A stretch of 64,000 nucleotides of DNA from an uncultured Bacteroidota bacterium (GCA_902775135.1 CACYKY010000006.1:183432-247431); one strand, 5' to 3'; shown: positions 16,086 through 23,372, numbered from the stretch's first letter. Numbers and translations are program-made. The notes: a model not told the origin generated them from the sequence alone.

Positions 16086-16829
16086 CTATTTTGTCGGTTC
16101 ACCGAGTGGTGTCGGCCGGGCCGACGGCACACCACGTTTAAACCCCAAACGGTACTTGACACCGAAGGTGAGGGTGGCAGGCCGGAAGTGGAGGCCGTCC
16201 ACCTCGGTTTCGAGGCCGGTGATGCGGGTGGTGCCTATCTGGCCGGCGCTGACGATGTACTGCAAGTAGATGCCGACATCGCCCTCCTTGCCGACAGTCG
16301 TGAAGTTGAGCGTCAAAGGCACAATAAAGTTCCCCGTGGTGAACGAGTTGACGTAGTCGGCGCCGCCCCGCGAGGTGGAGAGGAAGATGTCGCTGGTGCT
16401 CACGCCGAAGCCCGCCGAAGGTTCAAGGATGAGGAACTTGGCCAGGGTGATGCGGTAGCCGAAGTCGAGGTGGAAATGCATGTCGTCCTTCTTGACGAGT
16501 TGGTTCTTCACTGCGACACCGCTGCTACCATCCGCCCTATCGACATACAGCCCCATGGAGAACCTGCCATACTCTACCCCGGCGCCGACGCCGCCCTGTA
16601 TGGCGCCGAGGTAGGTGCTGCGGTAATCGAGCGCGGGAAGATTGCTTTGCATGTAGTCGGAAAAACCCTTGCTGCCGTCGAGGAAGCTTGCGCCGAAGTG
16701 CAGGTCGGCCCAGACATCCCATTTCGGTTTCACCACCTTGTTTTCTTGTGCGCTCACCGCGCCACCAGCCAGCATACAGGCCAGCAACATAAAACCTTTC
16801 AGGCTCATTTTCTGAAACAATACTTTCAT
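16086..16829 (-). CDS. Outer-membrane beta-barrel protein
   Basis: 247 residues, signal peptide ending AVSAQENK. Alternating strands with aromatic girdles (WDVWADLHFG, AGVEYGRFSMGLYVD, FHLDFGYRITL, LTFGVKYRLGF) fit a porin-like or OmpW-like small barrel. The natural barrel end is GVKYRLGF; the following GVPSARPTPLGEPTK comes from the palindromic repeat and should disturb the usual C-terminal aromatic residue recognised by BAM. The gene is preceded by element B (16895-16977) and followed by element A (15896-16063). Confidence 0.8.
   Translation of the reverse strand: MKVLFQKMSLKGFMLLACMLAGGAVSAQENKVVKPKWDVWADLHFGASFLDGSKGFSDYMQSNLPALDYRSTYLGAIQGGVGAGVEYGRFSMGLYVDRADGSSGVAVKNQLVKKDDMHFHLDFGYRITLAKFLILEPSAGFGVSTSDIFLSTSRGGADYVNSFTTGNFIVPLTLNFTTVGKEGDVGIYLQYIVSAGQIGTTRITGLETEVDGLHFRPATLTFGVKYRLGFKRGVPSARPTPLGEPTK
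16111..16133. repeat. Palindromic repeat, copy 2 (encodes GVPSARPT)
   Basis: GTCGGCCGGGCCGAC plus GGCACACC, as at 14211-14233. It extends the barrel protein beyond its expected C-terminus. Confidence 0.75.
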
Positions 16830-16894
16830 AACAAAACACTTTTAATTAATAAAACAGTTTGCAATAGGTATTGTTTCTTCGATAGGCAGCTGGG

Positions 16895-16977
16895 GTATTT
16901 TTTTTGCTATAAGTAACGTCGTCTTCCCTGATATATTGTGCGAGGGCTCTTTTATTTTCAAGAAAAATCCGGAGATG
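16895..16977 (-). repeat. Upstream element B, copy 1
   Basis: About 83 bp, roughly 80% identical to 18335-18412. Shared blocks include AAGTAACGTCG, TATATTGTGCGAGGG, CTTTTATT, TCAAGAAAA and CCGGAGA. It lies upstream of the beta-barrel gene. Confidence 0.75.
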
Positions 16978-17010
16978 TCAGCATTATTTCTTGTATTTTT
17001 ATCCACTATA

Positions 17011-17168
17011 CGTGGAAGTGCCGTTTTTGGCTCACACTTTTAACATTTGTTGAGTGTTTTTAACATTTCAGGCGGCTGTTATTGCCAAGAAACCCGCCGA
17101 GGAATTGTAGAACGAAGGAAGAAAAAACTCCGCAAGTTATCGCTACGGAGCTTCTTCTATTCACAAGC
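17011..17168. repeat. Intergenic element A, copy 2
   Basis: About 158 bp, related to 15896-16063. On the minus strand its first hairpin (CTCCG...CGGAG, 17128-17150) followed by six T works as a terminator for the gene at 17221. Copy 1 keeps the pairing with different bases (CCCTG...CGGGG). Confidence 0.8.
17122..17150 (-). terminator. Terminator hairpin within element A2
   Basis: Stem 17128-17132 with 17146-17150, followed on the minus strand by a run of six T. Short stem but good T-tract. Confidence 0.55.
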
Positions 17169-17220
17169 AAGGTGGCCTGCATACCGTTCTTTATGTTCTT
17201 TGATTTCAGGTTGTAATATA

Positions 17221-17832
17221 TTATTTGAAATAATGTTTTTGGAGATATTTCTCCGTGGAGCCTTTGTTCAGCCAGCCCATCAGGAAGACTACGCTGTCGT
17301 TGTAGGGCACATGGTAGTCGTTTTGGAGGTTGCCGTTGCGCTCTTCAGCAGTCATCGGACCGTTGTATAGGCTGTAGCCAAAGAAGTATTCGTCGAATGG
17401 GCCGCCATACATGTAGTGTATCTGCGTCTGGCGGCGGTCGGGGCTGACGCTGATGCCGATGCAGCCAATGGCCCTCAGCCGCTGACAGATGGCGTCATGC
17501 TCGGCTGTGGTCAGTCCTACTGCTTGCAGCAGAGAGTCGCTGTCGAGGACGTGGACGCCGAGGCGGAGCGTGTCGGCGGTTCCCCGGGCGCGGATATACA
17601 GTCCTTCGTCGCCGTTGGGGAAGAGATGCAGCCAGAGGTAGGCGCCGTCGTCCACGGCGCGGTTGGCGTAGGCGGCCAGCTGCTCCATTTCAACGCAGTG
17701 CTTTTTGTAGAAACGCTCCATCTTGCCGATGGAGACGGGGGTGTAGATATACCGCCATAGCAGGAACAAGCACACAGCTCCTACCGCAAACAGTACGACT
17801 ATTGTCCAAAGAAAGACTTTCTTGGTCTTCAT
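17221..17832 (-). CDS. Single-TM protein of unknown function
   Basis: 203 residues with one N-terminal TM helix (about 6-30) and a periplasmic domain of mixed alpha/beta type (YLWLHLFPNGDEGLYI, DTLRLGVHVLDSDSL). I do not recognise a family. Its start codon directly abuts the stop codon of the upstream gene (17833), so the two are co-transcribed and perhaps work together. It is not related to the third proteins of the sigma cassettes: the Gly-Trp core is missing. Confidence 0.65.
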   Translation of the reverse strand: MKTKKVFLWTIVVLFAVGAVCLFLLWRYIYTPVSIGKMERFYKKHCVEMEQLAAYANRAVDDGAYLWLHLFPNGDEGLYIRARGTADTLRLGVHVLDSDSLLQAVGLTTAEHDAICQRLRAIGCIGISVSPDRRQTQIHYMYGGPFDEYFFGYSLYNGPMTAEERNGNLQNDYHVPYNDSVVFLMGWLNKGSTEKYLQKHYFK

Positions 17833-18330
17833 TTACCGTTGGATAATGATGGCTGGCGGTTGATTCTGCTGACGCTCGCGGTCGCTGAAGCGGGTGCCGT
17901 TGGCAGTGATGAACTGACGAACAGCCTCGGGGTCGAGCTGTCGGTCCTTGATTAGACGGTGGCGGGCCACCAGCTTGGCAACGGACTCCTCCTTGGGCGA
18001 GAAGGGCGAGTCGACCTCGGCTACCTCGTCGCTTCCGCGGAACGAAAAGACGAGGTAAGCTGTCGGCGTGCCATCGGGGAACTCGCGGCTGCGCCGATCC
18101 TTATCGGTGAAGCTCTCCTGCCTCACGGTAATGAGCAGGTCGTCGTTCTCGTCTACAATGGTGAACACGCATTCGGAGCTGAGCAGCTTGCAGCCTTCCT
18201 TCTCGATATAGGCCACAGTGTCGCCATTCACTATTATCTCGCCGTCCTTGCCGACGGCCACTTTCTGCCGCTGCGCCATGGCTGTCATCCCGACAGCCAG
18301 CAGCAAAGCCATGAACATTATCCTTTTCAT
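17833..18330 (-). CDS. Small secreted protein of unknown function
   Basis: 165 residues. I placed the start at the ATG at 18330 because a clear signal peptide follows (MKRIMFMALLLAVG, cleavage at MAQRQK); the longer frame would read through an upstream repeat element. The mature protein has a beta-rich first half (VGKDGEIIVNGDTVAYIEKE) and a charged helical tail. No known family is recognised. The start codon follows element B copy 2 by only 4 nt. Confidence 0.7.
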   Translation of the reverse strand: MKRIMFMALLLAVGMTAMAQRQKVAVGKDGEIIVNGDTVAYIEKEGCKLLSSECVFTIVDENDDLLITVRQESFTDKDRRSREFPDGTPTAYLVFSFRGSDEVAEVDSPFSPKEESVAKLVARHRLIKDRQLDPEAVRQFITANGTRFSDRERQQNQPPAIIIQR

Positions 18331-18334
18331 ACCT

Positions 18335-18412
18335 GTATTGTTTTTTGCATTAAGTAACGTCGCTTTCGCTGGTATATTGTGCGAGGGGACTTTTATTATC
18401 AAGAAAAGCCGG
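18335..18412 (-). repeat. Upstream element B, copy 2
   Basis: About 78 bp, related to 16895-16977, immediately upstream of the gene at 17833-18330. Its distal end overlaps a terminator hairpin. Confidence 0.75.
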
Positions 18413-18430
18413 AGACGTATGCCCCCGGCT
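18403..18430 (-). terminator. Terminator after the deoxyhypusine-synthase-like gene
   Basis: AGCCGG (18407-18412) pairs with CCGGCT (18425-18430); on the minus strand a TTTTCTT tract follows. It lies 30 nt past the stop at 18460. Confidence 0.6.
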
Positions 18431-18459
18431 TAAACATATTGTGTCAACGATTATCCGCT

Positions 18460-19497
18460 TTATTTCTGCCAGAGCTTCTGCCAGTTCTTGTACTCGCGGT
18501 TCTTCCAATCGCCGTTATGGTAGGCGTAGCTGACGATGGCGGGGATGACGGTGGTGCCTTCGGCATAGACCATCTGCTGCAGTTCCTCGCTCACCTTGCC
18601 CCAGCTGCCGGCCTCGAGGAGGGTGCTTGAGGAGCAGGCGCCGTCGCGGACGTCGGCCACGGTGATCTGGATGGCATATTTGTGCATGGGGACTTCTTTG
18701 CCAAGAATTTCTGCGCAGACGACGGTGTCCTGGGCGAAGTTCTTGGGGGTGCCGCCGCCGACCATGAAGAGGCCGCTCTCGGGGCAGGCCATCTTGATCT
18801 CGGTGAGCTCCAGGAAGTCGGCCACGCTGTCGATGCTGACATAGGGCTTGCCCTCGTGACGACGGATCCACTGGTGCTTGCCGATGCCGAAGCCGGCGCT
18901 GCTGTCGCTGAAGGCGGGGCAGAAGATGGGCACGCCGCACTCGTAGCAGGTCTGGATGAGGCTGTCTTTCTTCACACCGTGACCCTCGGCGAGCCATTTG
19001 CCCACGTTGTAGAGGAACTCGCGGCTGCTGTAGGGACGCGGCTCGAGGAGGTCGGCGACGTCGCAGGTGGCCTGGTCGCAAGCCTGCAGCTCTTCCTCGT
19101 CGATGAAGGTGTCGTAGATGCGGTCGATGTAGAGCTCACGCAGCTTGGTGTCGGGGATGACGTTCTCCTTGGTGCCGATGTAGTGCTTGTAGCCGAGGGC
19201 CTCGAAGAGGTCCATGTCGATGATGGAGGCGCCGGTGCTGACGACGGCGTCAATCATCTTGTTGCGCACCATGTCGACGTACACCTGCATGCAGCCGGCA
19301 GCGGAGGTGGAGCCGGCGATGGTGAGGATGTTGGTGCAGTCCTTCTCGGCCAGCATCTGGCAGAGGATGTCGGCGGCACGGGCGGTGTCGCGGCTGGTGA
19401 AGCTCATGTGGCGCATGGCGTCGATAAGCTCGGTGCTGTCGTACTTCTTGATGTCAATGTGCTTGACGGTTTCTTTGAGGAGGTCTTTCTTTTCCAT
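18460..19497 (-). CDS. Deoxyhypusine synthase-like protein
   Basis: 345 residues, cytoplasmic, NAD-binding deoxyhypusine synthase fold. In eukaryotes and archaea this enzyme moves the aminobutyl group of spermidine to a Lys of eIF5A; some bacterial members are thought to act on free polyamines (homospermidine synthesis). Visible features: AGSTSAAGCM near residue 62, VSTGASIIDMD, the active-site Lys region MVGGGTPKNF, and SSSTLLEAGSWGKV, matching the conserved EAxSWGK. Bacteria lack eIF5A, so the target is open: a polyamine or possibly EF-P, whose gene is in this window at 46444. It looks monocistronic with a terminator behind it. Confidence 0.88.
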   Translation of the reverse strand: MEKKDLLKETVKHIDIKKYDSTELIDAMRHMSFTSRDTARAADILCQMLAEKDCTNILTIAGSTSAAGCMQVYVDMVRNKMIDAVVSTGASIIDMDLFEALGYKHYIGTKENVIPDTKLRELYIDRIYDTFIDEEELQACDQATCDVADLLEPRPYSSREFLYNVGKWLAEGHGVKKDSLIQTCYECGVPIFCPAFSDSSAGFGIGKHQWIRRHEGKPYVSIDSVADFLELTEIKMACPESGLFMVGGGTPKNFAQDTVVCAEILGKEVPMHKYAIQITVADVRDGACSSSTLLEAGSWGKVSEELQQMVYAEGTTVIPAIVSYAYHNGDWKNREYKNWQKLWQK

Positions 19498-19577
19498 GAT
19501 TATTTTTTGTTTATTATTTCCGATTCAAATTATTACAACGCGGGAATGCTTTTTTTATTGTGTCCGTGCGTAAAAAG

Positions 19578-19985
19578 TCATTCGCGCCGTAGGGTCACTT
19601 CGATGTTTTGGGTGGCGGTGCCGTCGTGGGTGGTGGTGCCGCCGATGAAGACAGCGCCGCGGAAGGAGATCTTCACCACGGTGTCGGCATAAGGATGGCC
19701 ATTGCGGGGCAGGAGGTCGTGGAAGTTGACCTCGAGGGTGTCGAGGTTGGGTTTGTAGTCGACGAAGGTCACCTCGAAGGCACCCTCACCGTCGGTGGTG
19801 TCGCGGAAGGCGTCGCCGATGCTGCTCACTCCGATGTCCTTGATAGGCAGGCCGTAGGAGTCGTAGACGGCGCCCGTCACGCGGTAGGAGGCTTTGCTGG
19901 GGGCTTCGCCCACCTTGCTGCAGGCCGCTGTGGCAACGAGGAGCAGGGCGGCGGCGATGATGGTGGTGGTATGGCGGTTTTTCAT
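19578..19985 (-). CDS. rSAM-associated-type lipoprotein (second of pair)
   Basis: 135 residues. Lipobox ATAACS after a signal peptide. The mature part is a carboxypeptidase-regulatory-like beta domain: SYRVTGAVYDSYGLPIKDIGV, DTTDGEGAFEV, PYADTVVKISF, ATQNIEVTL. This is the pattern of the lipoproteins paired with radical SAM enzymes in Bacteroidales. It lacks the Cys-rich N-terminal stretch seen in its neighbour. It overlaps that gene by ATGA (19982-19985). No matching radical SAM enzyme is encoded nearby. Function is unknown. Confidence 0.78.
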   Translation of the reverse strand: MKNRHTTTIIAAALLLVATAACSKVGEAPSKASYRVTGAVYDSYGLPIKDIGVSSIGDAFRDTTDGEGAFEVTFVDYKPNLDTLEVNFHDLLPRNGHPYADTVVKISFRGAVFIGGTTTHDGTATQNIEVTLRRE

Positions 19986-20449
19986 TTTTCCGACTGTTTG
20001 TTCAGGGTGACGGTGATTTCCTTTGTGGCAGTGCCCTCGAACCAGTTGCCGTCGCCTCCGGAGAAGCGCGCTCCCTCGAAGGAGACATTGACGGTGGTGT
20101 CGGCGTAGAGGCCGTGCTGGTTGCTGTCGGTGTCGTGAAATTCGACGGGGATGTAGCTGTAGCCGGGGCTGTTGGATTGTTTCACGTCGAAGCGTCCCTC
20201 CGCGTCCGTGGTGTCCGCATAGCTGTATTGCGTCACCCTGTTTACGTGGGCCTCATAGCGTTTCATCACGCCGATGCCCTCCACGGGTGCGCCCTGTTCG
20301 TCCACCACGGTGCCCTTCACGCGGTAGTCGGCCTCGGGGCAGCCGTATTCCTCTCCCCCGCAACCTGTGCTGCAACCTGTGCTGATGCCCAAGAGGGATG
20401 CCAACGAGAGGAGCAGCCAGTTTTTCACTTTCAGGTACTTGATTTTCAT
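19982..20449 (-). CDS. rSAM-associated-type lipoprotein (first of pair)
   Basis: 155 residues. Lipobox GISTGCS, then STGCGGEEYGCPEADY, a Cys-containing segment followed by RVKGTVVDEQGAPVEGIGV, typical of the 'radical SAM-associated putative lipoprotein' family. The second half (YADTTDAEGRFDV, YADTTVNVSF, ATKEITVTL) repeats the layout of the downstream gene. In characterised gene sets a dedicated radical SAM enzyme sits next to it; none is adjacent here. The modified residue, if any, is unknown. Confidence 0.82.
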   Translation of the reverse strand: MKIKYLKVKNWLLLSLASLLGISTGCSTGCGGEEYGCPEADYRVKGTVVDEQGAPVEGIGVMKRYEAHVNRVTQYSYADTTDAEGRFDVKQSNSPGYSYIPVEFHDTDSNQHGLYADTTVNVSFEGARFSGGDGNWFEGTATKEITVTLNKQSEK

Positions 20450-20470
20450 ATTGGATTTGTTTTTTGGGGA

Positions 20471-20797
20471 TTATTCCGAAACGATTTTCAATCCGATGAT
20501 GGAGGCGGTGAGGGTGGTGATGAAGAAGAGGCGCCAGAAGGTGGTGGGCTCGTGGAAGATGAAGATGCCGATGATGACCGACCCCAGGGCGCCAATGCCT
20601 GTCCACACGGGGTAGGCGGTGCCGATGGGCAGCGTCTCCGTGGCTTTGGCCAGCAGTACGGCGCTGAGCACGTAGAAGAAGGCAAAAGCCCCCATCCACT
20701 CCCAGTAGGGCATCCCCTCGAGGCCTTTGGTCTTGCCGAGGCAGAAAGAGAATCCCACTTCGCAAAAGCCTGCCAGTATGAGTATTAGCCAGTTCAT
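20471..20797 (-). CDS. Small multidrug resistance (SMR) family exporter, SugE/Gdx-like
   Basis: 108 residues, four TM helices. The essential membrane Glu is in AGFCEVGFSF (residue about 13), and the LPIGTAYPVWTGIGALG loop is typical of the family. It works as a dual-topology dimer exchanging protons for guanidinium or quaternary ammonium compounds. The ATG at 20797 was chosen because a TATCTTTG -7 box lies just upstream (20817-20824); the longer frame would start upstream of that promoter. No guanidine riboswitch is visible in the short leader. Confidence 0.9.
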   Translation of the reverse strand: MNWLILILAGFCEVGFSFCLGKTKGLEGMPYWEWMGAFAFFYVLSAVLLAKATETLPIGTAYPVWTGIGALGSVIIGIFIFHEPTTFWRLFFITTLTASIIGLKIVSE

Positions 20798-20816
20798 TGC
20801 AAGGTTATTGATGGTG

Positions 20817-20848
20817 CAAAGATACAAAATGTTTCCCAATAGAGGAAA
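20817..20848 (-). promoter_or_regulatory. Promoter of the SMR gene
   Basis: Minus strand TATCTTTG (20817-20824) with TTTC 20 bp upstream (20845-20848). It overlaps the divergent NUDIX promoter. Confidence 0.6.
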
Positions 20849-20862
20849 AAAATGTATCTTTG
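20832..20862 (+). promoter_or_regulatory. Promoter of the NUDIX gene
   Basis: TTTC (20832-20835), 19 bp, TATCTTTG (20855-20862). One mismatch from the TTTG / TAnnTTTG consensus; start codon 25 nt downstream. Confidence 0.7.
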
Positions 20863-20886
20863 CAGTTGGAATAAACCCAGTTGGAT

Positions 20887-21324
20887 ATGGCTACAAAAGG
20901 TTCTTACACATACGATTATCCCCGTCCGATGCTGACGGCGGATGTGATGGTGGTGCGTTCGGGGAACGAGGTGCTGCTGGTGCGGCGCGGCGGCGAGCCC
21001 TTCAAGGGCTGCTGGGCCCTGCCGGGCGGATTCATGGAGATGGACGAGACCATCGAGCATTGCGCCGTGCGCGAGTTGGAGGAGGAGACGGGTCTTCGCT
21101 TCACGGAGCAGGAACTCAGCCTGATAGGCATCTACAGCGCTCCCGGTCGCGACCCGCGGGGACGGACGGTGACGGCGGCGTACAGGGTGGAGTGTGGAGA
21201 GAGAATGGTGGAGACTGCCGTTGCCGGCGACGATGCCGCCGAGGTGCGCTGGTGGCCCCTCGAAGCGTTGCCCCCGTTGGCTTTCGACCATGCGGAGATT
21301 GTGTCAGACGGGCATTGTTTGTAG
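20887..21324 (+). CDS. NUDIX hydrolase, ADP-ribose pyrophosphatase-like
   Basis: 145 residues, cytoplasmic. The NUDIX box is complete: GGFMEMDETIEHCAVRELEE followed by ETGL. N-terminal YPRPMLTADVMVV and the RDPRGRTVTAAYRV segment fit the ADP-ribose/NADH pyrophosphatase or regulator group. It probably cleaves a nucleoside diphosphate linked to another moiety. The ATG at 20887 lies 25 nt after a good promoter. Its 3' end overlaps the convergent phosphatase gene by 21 nt. Confidence 0.88.
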   Translation: MATKGSYTYDYPRPMLTADVMVVRSGNEVLLVRRGGEPFKGCWALPGGFMEMDETIEHCAVRELEEETGLRFTEQELSLIGIYSAPGRDPRGRTVTAAYRVECGERMVETAVAGDDAAEVRWWPLEALPPLAFDHAEIVSDGHCL

Positions 21325-22125
21325 CACTTCGGGGTAGCCGATGGCTGAAAGGTATTCGTAGGCGCCTTCGGTGCGGAGGAGGTCTTCGGGGGCGTGGGCG
21401 TCGGTGCTCACGATGACGGGGATTTTCAGCGTTTTCATTTCTTGTATCAGCCACTTGCCAGGGTAGTAGTCGGCATGGCGGCCCTTGTAGATGCCGCGGG
21501 TGTTGATTTCGCAGATGAGGTCCAACTCTTTGATGAGGTGGATGGTCTCGAGGGCAAGGTTGCGGTACCAGGGCTCGTCTTCGTGAAAGTAGCGGTCGCG
21601 GTTGTGCATCACTATCTTGTCGGGGTGGCCGACGACGGTGGGGCGGTTTTTTTCCAGCATGGCGTTCTCGTTGTGGAAGTAGGCGCGGACGCCGCGCCGG
21701 ATGTCGCCGCCGTAGTGACGCATCAGCCCTTCGTCGTAGGTCTGGTAGCGGCTGCCGTCAATCATCCACAAGTCGTCGGCGCTTCTTGCAGCAGCGCCTT
21801 CGGCGGGGATGAGGTGTATGCTGCCGATGGTGTATTCTAGGCCGCCCTGCTCGATAAGCGGGGAGAAGTCCTCGAGCATGCCGGGCACATAGTCCATCTC
21901 GAGGCCGAGGTGGATGGCGATGCGGTCTTTGTATTCCTCCTTGAGGGCGCGCACTTCGCGGCAGTAGCCCTCGTAGTCGGTGATGGAGTAGGTGTTCTCA
22001 AAGGGTAGGGGACAGTGGCCGGAGAAGCCGAGGGCAGTGAAGCCATGGGCGACGGCGAACTCCACCATCTCGCGCGGCGAGGCTTTGCCGTCGCAGTAGG
22101 TACTGTGGGTGTGGTAGTTGGTCAA
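21304..22125 (-). CDS. PHP-domain histidinol-phosphatase (HisJ-type)
   Basis: 273 residues. PHP metal motifs: NYHTHSTYCDG at the N-terminus, GFSGHCPLPF, LGLEMDYVPG, YTIGSIHLIP, VVGHPDKI, and STDAHAPEDL at the end. HisJ-type enzymes dephosphorylate histidinol phosphate in histidine synthesis; related PHP phosphatases are possible, and no other his genes are near. The start codon is TTG, and a heptamer repeat array runs right up to it (22121 onward), apparently replacing the normal upstream region. Confidence 0.86.
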   Translation of the reverse strand: MTNYHTHSTYCDGKASPREMVEFAVAHGFTALGFSGHCPLPFENTYSITDYEGYCREVRALKEEYKDRIAIHLGLEMDYVPGMLEDFSPLIEQGGLEYTIGSIHLIPAEGAAARSADDLWMIDGSRYQTYDEGLMRHYGGDIRRGVRAYFHNENAMLEKNRPTVVGHPDKIVMHNRDRYFHEDEPWYRNLALETIHLIKELDLICEINTRGIYKGRHADYYPGKWLIQEMKTLKIPVIVSTDAHAPEDLLRTEGAYEYLSAIGYPEVLQTMPV

Positions 22126-22162
22126 GTGGAAATTGAAAGTTGAAAAGTGAAAATTGAAATTA
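22121..22162. repeat. Heptamer array upstream of the HisJ-type gene
   Basis: GTCAAGT, GGAAATT, GAAAGTT, GAAAAGT, GAAAATT, GAAATTA: period 7. Related to the arrays at 39226 and 43853. It abuts the TTG start codon at 22125. Confidence 0.75.
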
Positions 22163-22190
22163 TCGACACAGGCTGTATGGATTATCGCGG

Positions 22191-23372
22191 TTAGAAACTA
22201 TACACCATGCTGAGGGAGAGGCGGAGGTTGCCGACGGGGTCGGCATAGCCGGCGTGGGTGTATTCGGCTTCGGCGGTGAAGTCGAGGCCCGTGAGGGTCT
22301 TGTAGGTGAGGCGGGGCTGGATACGCCAGAGGTATTCTATGTCGTGTCCGCGGCCGAGGCAATGGACAAACGCGGTATTGCCATAGTCGAGGTTTTGGGC
22401 GAAGCCGAGGAAGAGGCCAGGACGCCAGTGGCCGCTGTTGCGCTCAACGTCAAGCCACACGGTGTTGAAGTGCCAGTCTTGGAAGCTGCTGTCGGCCAGC
22501 ATCAGGTAGCCACCAAGGGAGCAACCTTCGTAGAGGCTGTTGTTGAGGAGGGTCTGGGCCTTGACGGTGACGGGACCGAGGATGGCTTTGCCGAAGAGGC
22601 TCCAGGAGAAGGAGGAGTAGCGGTCGGAAGAGGGTTGCATGGCGGTGTAGGCCGTCTGAACCATGGGCTGGATGGTCTTGAGGTTGGCGGCGGCGCCGAA
22701 GAAGAGGTTGCGGCTATTGTATCGCAGTTGGAAGTTAAGCTCGGGTATAAGGCTGTGGCGGGCGAAGAGGGTGCTGCTGGTGGGGACGCCGTTGAGGAGT
22801 CCTTGGCTCATGTTGTCGAGCTGCCATTGGGCTACGGCCACAGCTTCGAGGATGCCGAGGTGGTACTCGTAGCGCACCTGCGGCTGGCGGGCATAGCAGT
22901 GGAAGGGTGCTCCCATGTTGAGGGGGTTGGTCATGGGCATGATTTCATGGATCACCATTGCATACCAATACTGGCCAGCGAGAAGCTTATGGTGGCCCCA
23001 ATCCATAGTGATGTAGGCATGCCGCAGGCGCAGGTCGTTGATGGTGGCATTAGTCGAACCGGTGAAGTCGCCCTCGATGTATGCGCTGGTCTTGGCGCCC
23101 AGCATGTCGGGGCCGTTGATGCGGAGGCCGAGACGGGCGGTGATGGCCAGCATATTGGCCTGCCAGCCGTCGTTGATGTCGTTACCGAGGCTGTCGCGCA
23201 GGATGGGCTTGGGGTAGAAGAGCATCATGTCCTCGCGTCCGCCTACCACAGAGCGACTGTCGGCATAGTAGTGGGGGTTGACGAAGCCGTGCCAGCTGAG
23301 GCTGAAGGGAGACTGGGCTTCTAGTTGAACAAATTGAACTAGAAGAACTAGTAATAACAGGGTCTTTTTCAT
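22191..23372 (-). CDS. Outer-membrane beta-barrel protein (porin-like)
   Basis: 393 residues. Start at 23372, giving a signal peptide whose core (LLLLVLLVQFVQLEAQS) is encoded by nonamer repeats. The mature protein is a large barrel: strands such as SAYIEGDFTG, RLRHAYITMDW, QVRYEYHLGILEAVAV, NFQLRYNSRNLFFG, ending LSLSMVYSF with the C-terminal Phe expected for BAM substrates. Probably a porin or a transport barrel; the substrate is unknown. It overlaps the upstream membrane-protein gene by ATGA (23369-23372), so the two are coupled. Confidence 0.82.
   Translation of the reverse strand: MKKTLLLLVLLVQFVQLEAQSPFSLSWHGFVNPHYYADSRSVVGGREDMMLFYPKPILRDSLGNDINDGWQANMLAITARLGLRINGPDMLGAKTSAYIEGDFTGSTNATINDLRLRHAYITMDWGHHKLLAGQYWYAMVIHEIMPMTNPLNMGAPFHCYARQPQVRYEYHLGILEAVAVAQWQLDNMSQGLLNGVPTSSTLFARHSLIPELNFQLRYNSRNLFFGAAANLKTIQPMVQTAYTAMQPSSDRYSSFSWSLFGKAILGPVTVKAQTLLNNSLYEGCSLGGYLMLADSSFQDWHFNTVWLDVERNSGHWRPGLFLGFAQNLDYGNTAFVHCLGRGHDIEYLWRIQPRLTYKTLTGLDFTAEAEYTHAGYADPVGNLRLSLSMVYSF
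23320..23355 (-). repeat. Nonamer array encoding a signal-peptide core
   Basis: TCTAGTTGA, ACAAATTGA, ACTAGAAGA, ACTAGTAAT: period 9, translated as three-residue units LLV, LLV, QFV, QLE. Confidence 0.65.

Larger units (their letters stand above)
16830..17220. other. 391-bp gene-free region holding elements B1 and A2
   Basis: No gene is supported here. It contains element B copy 1 (16895-16977) next to the beta-barrel gene and element A copy 2 (17011-17168) next to the 3' end of the gene at 17221. Confidence 0.7.

Noticed and set aside
22254..23324. A 356-codon plus-strand open frame
   Set aside because: Antisense to the porin-like gene; low-complexity translation.
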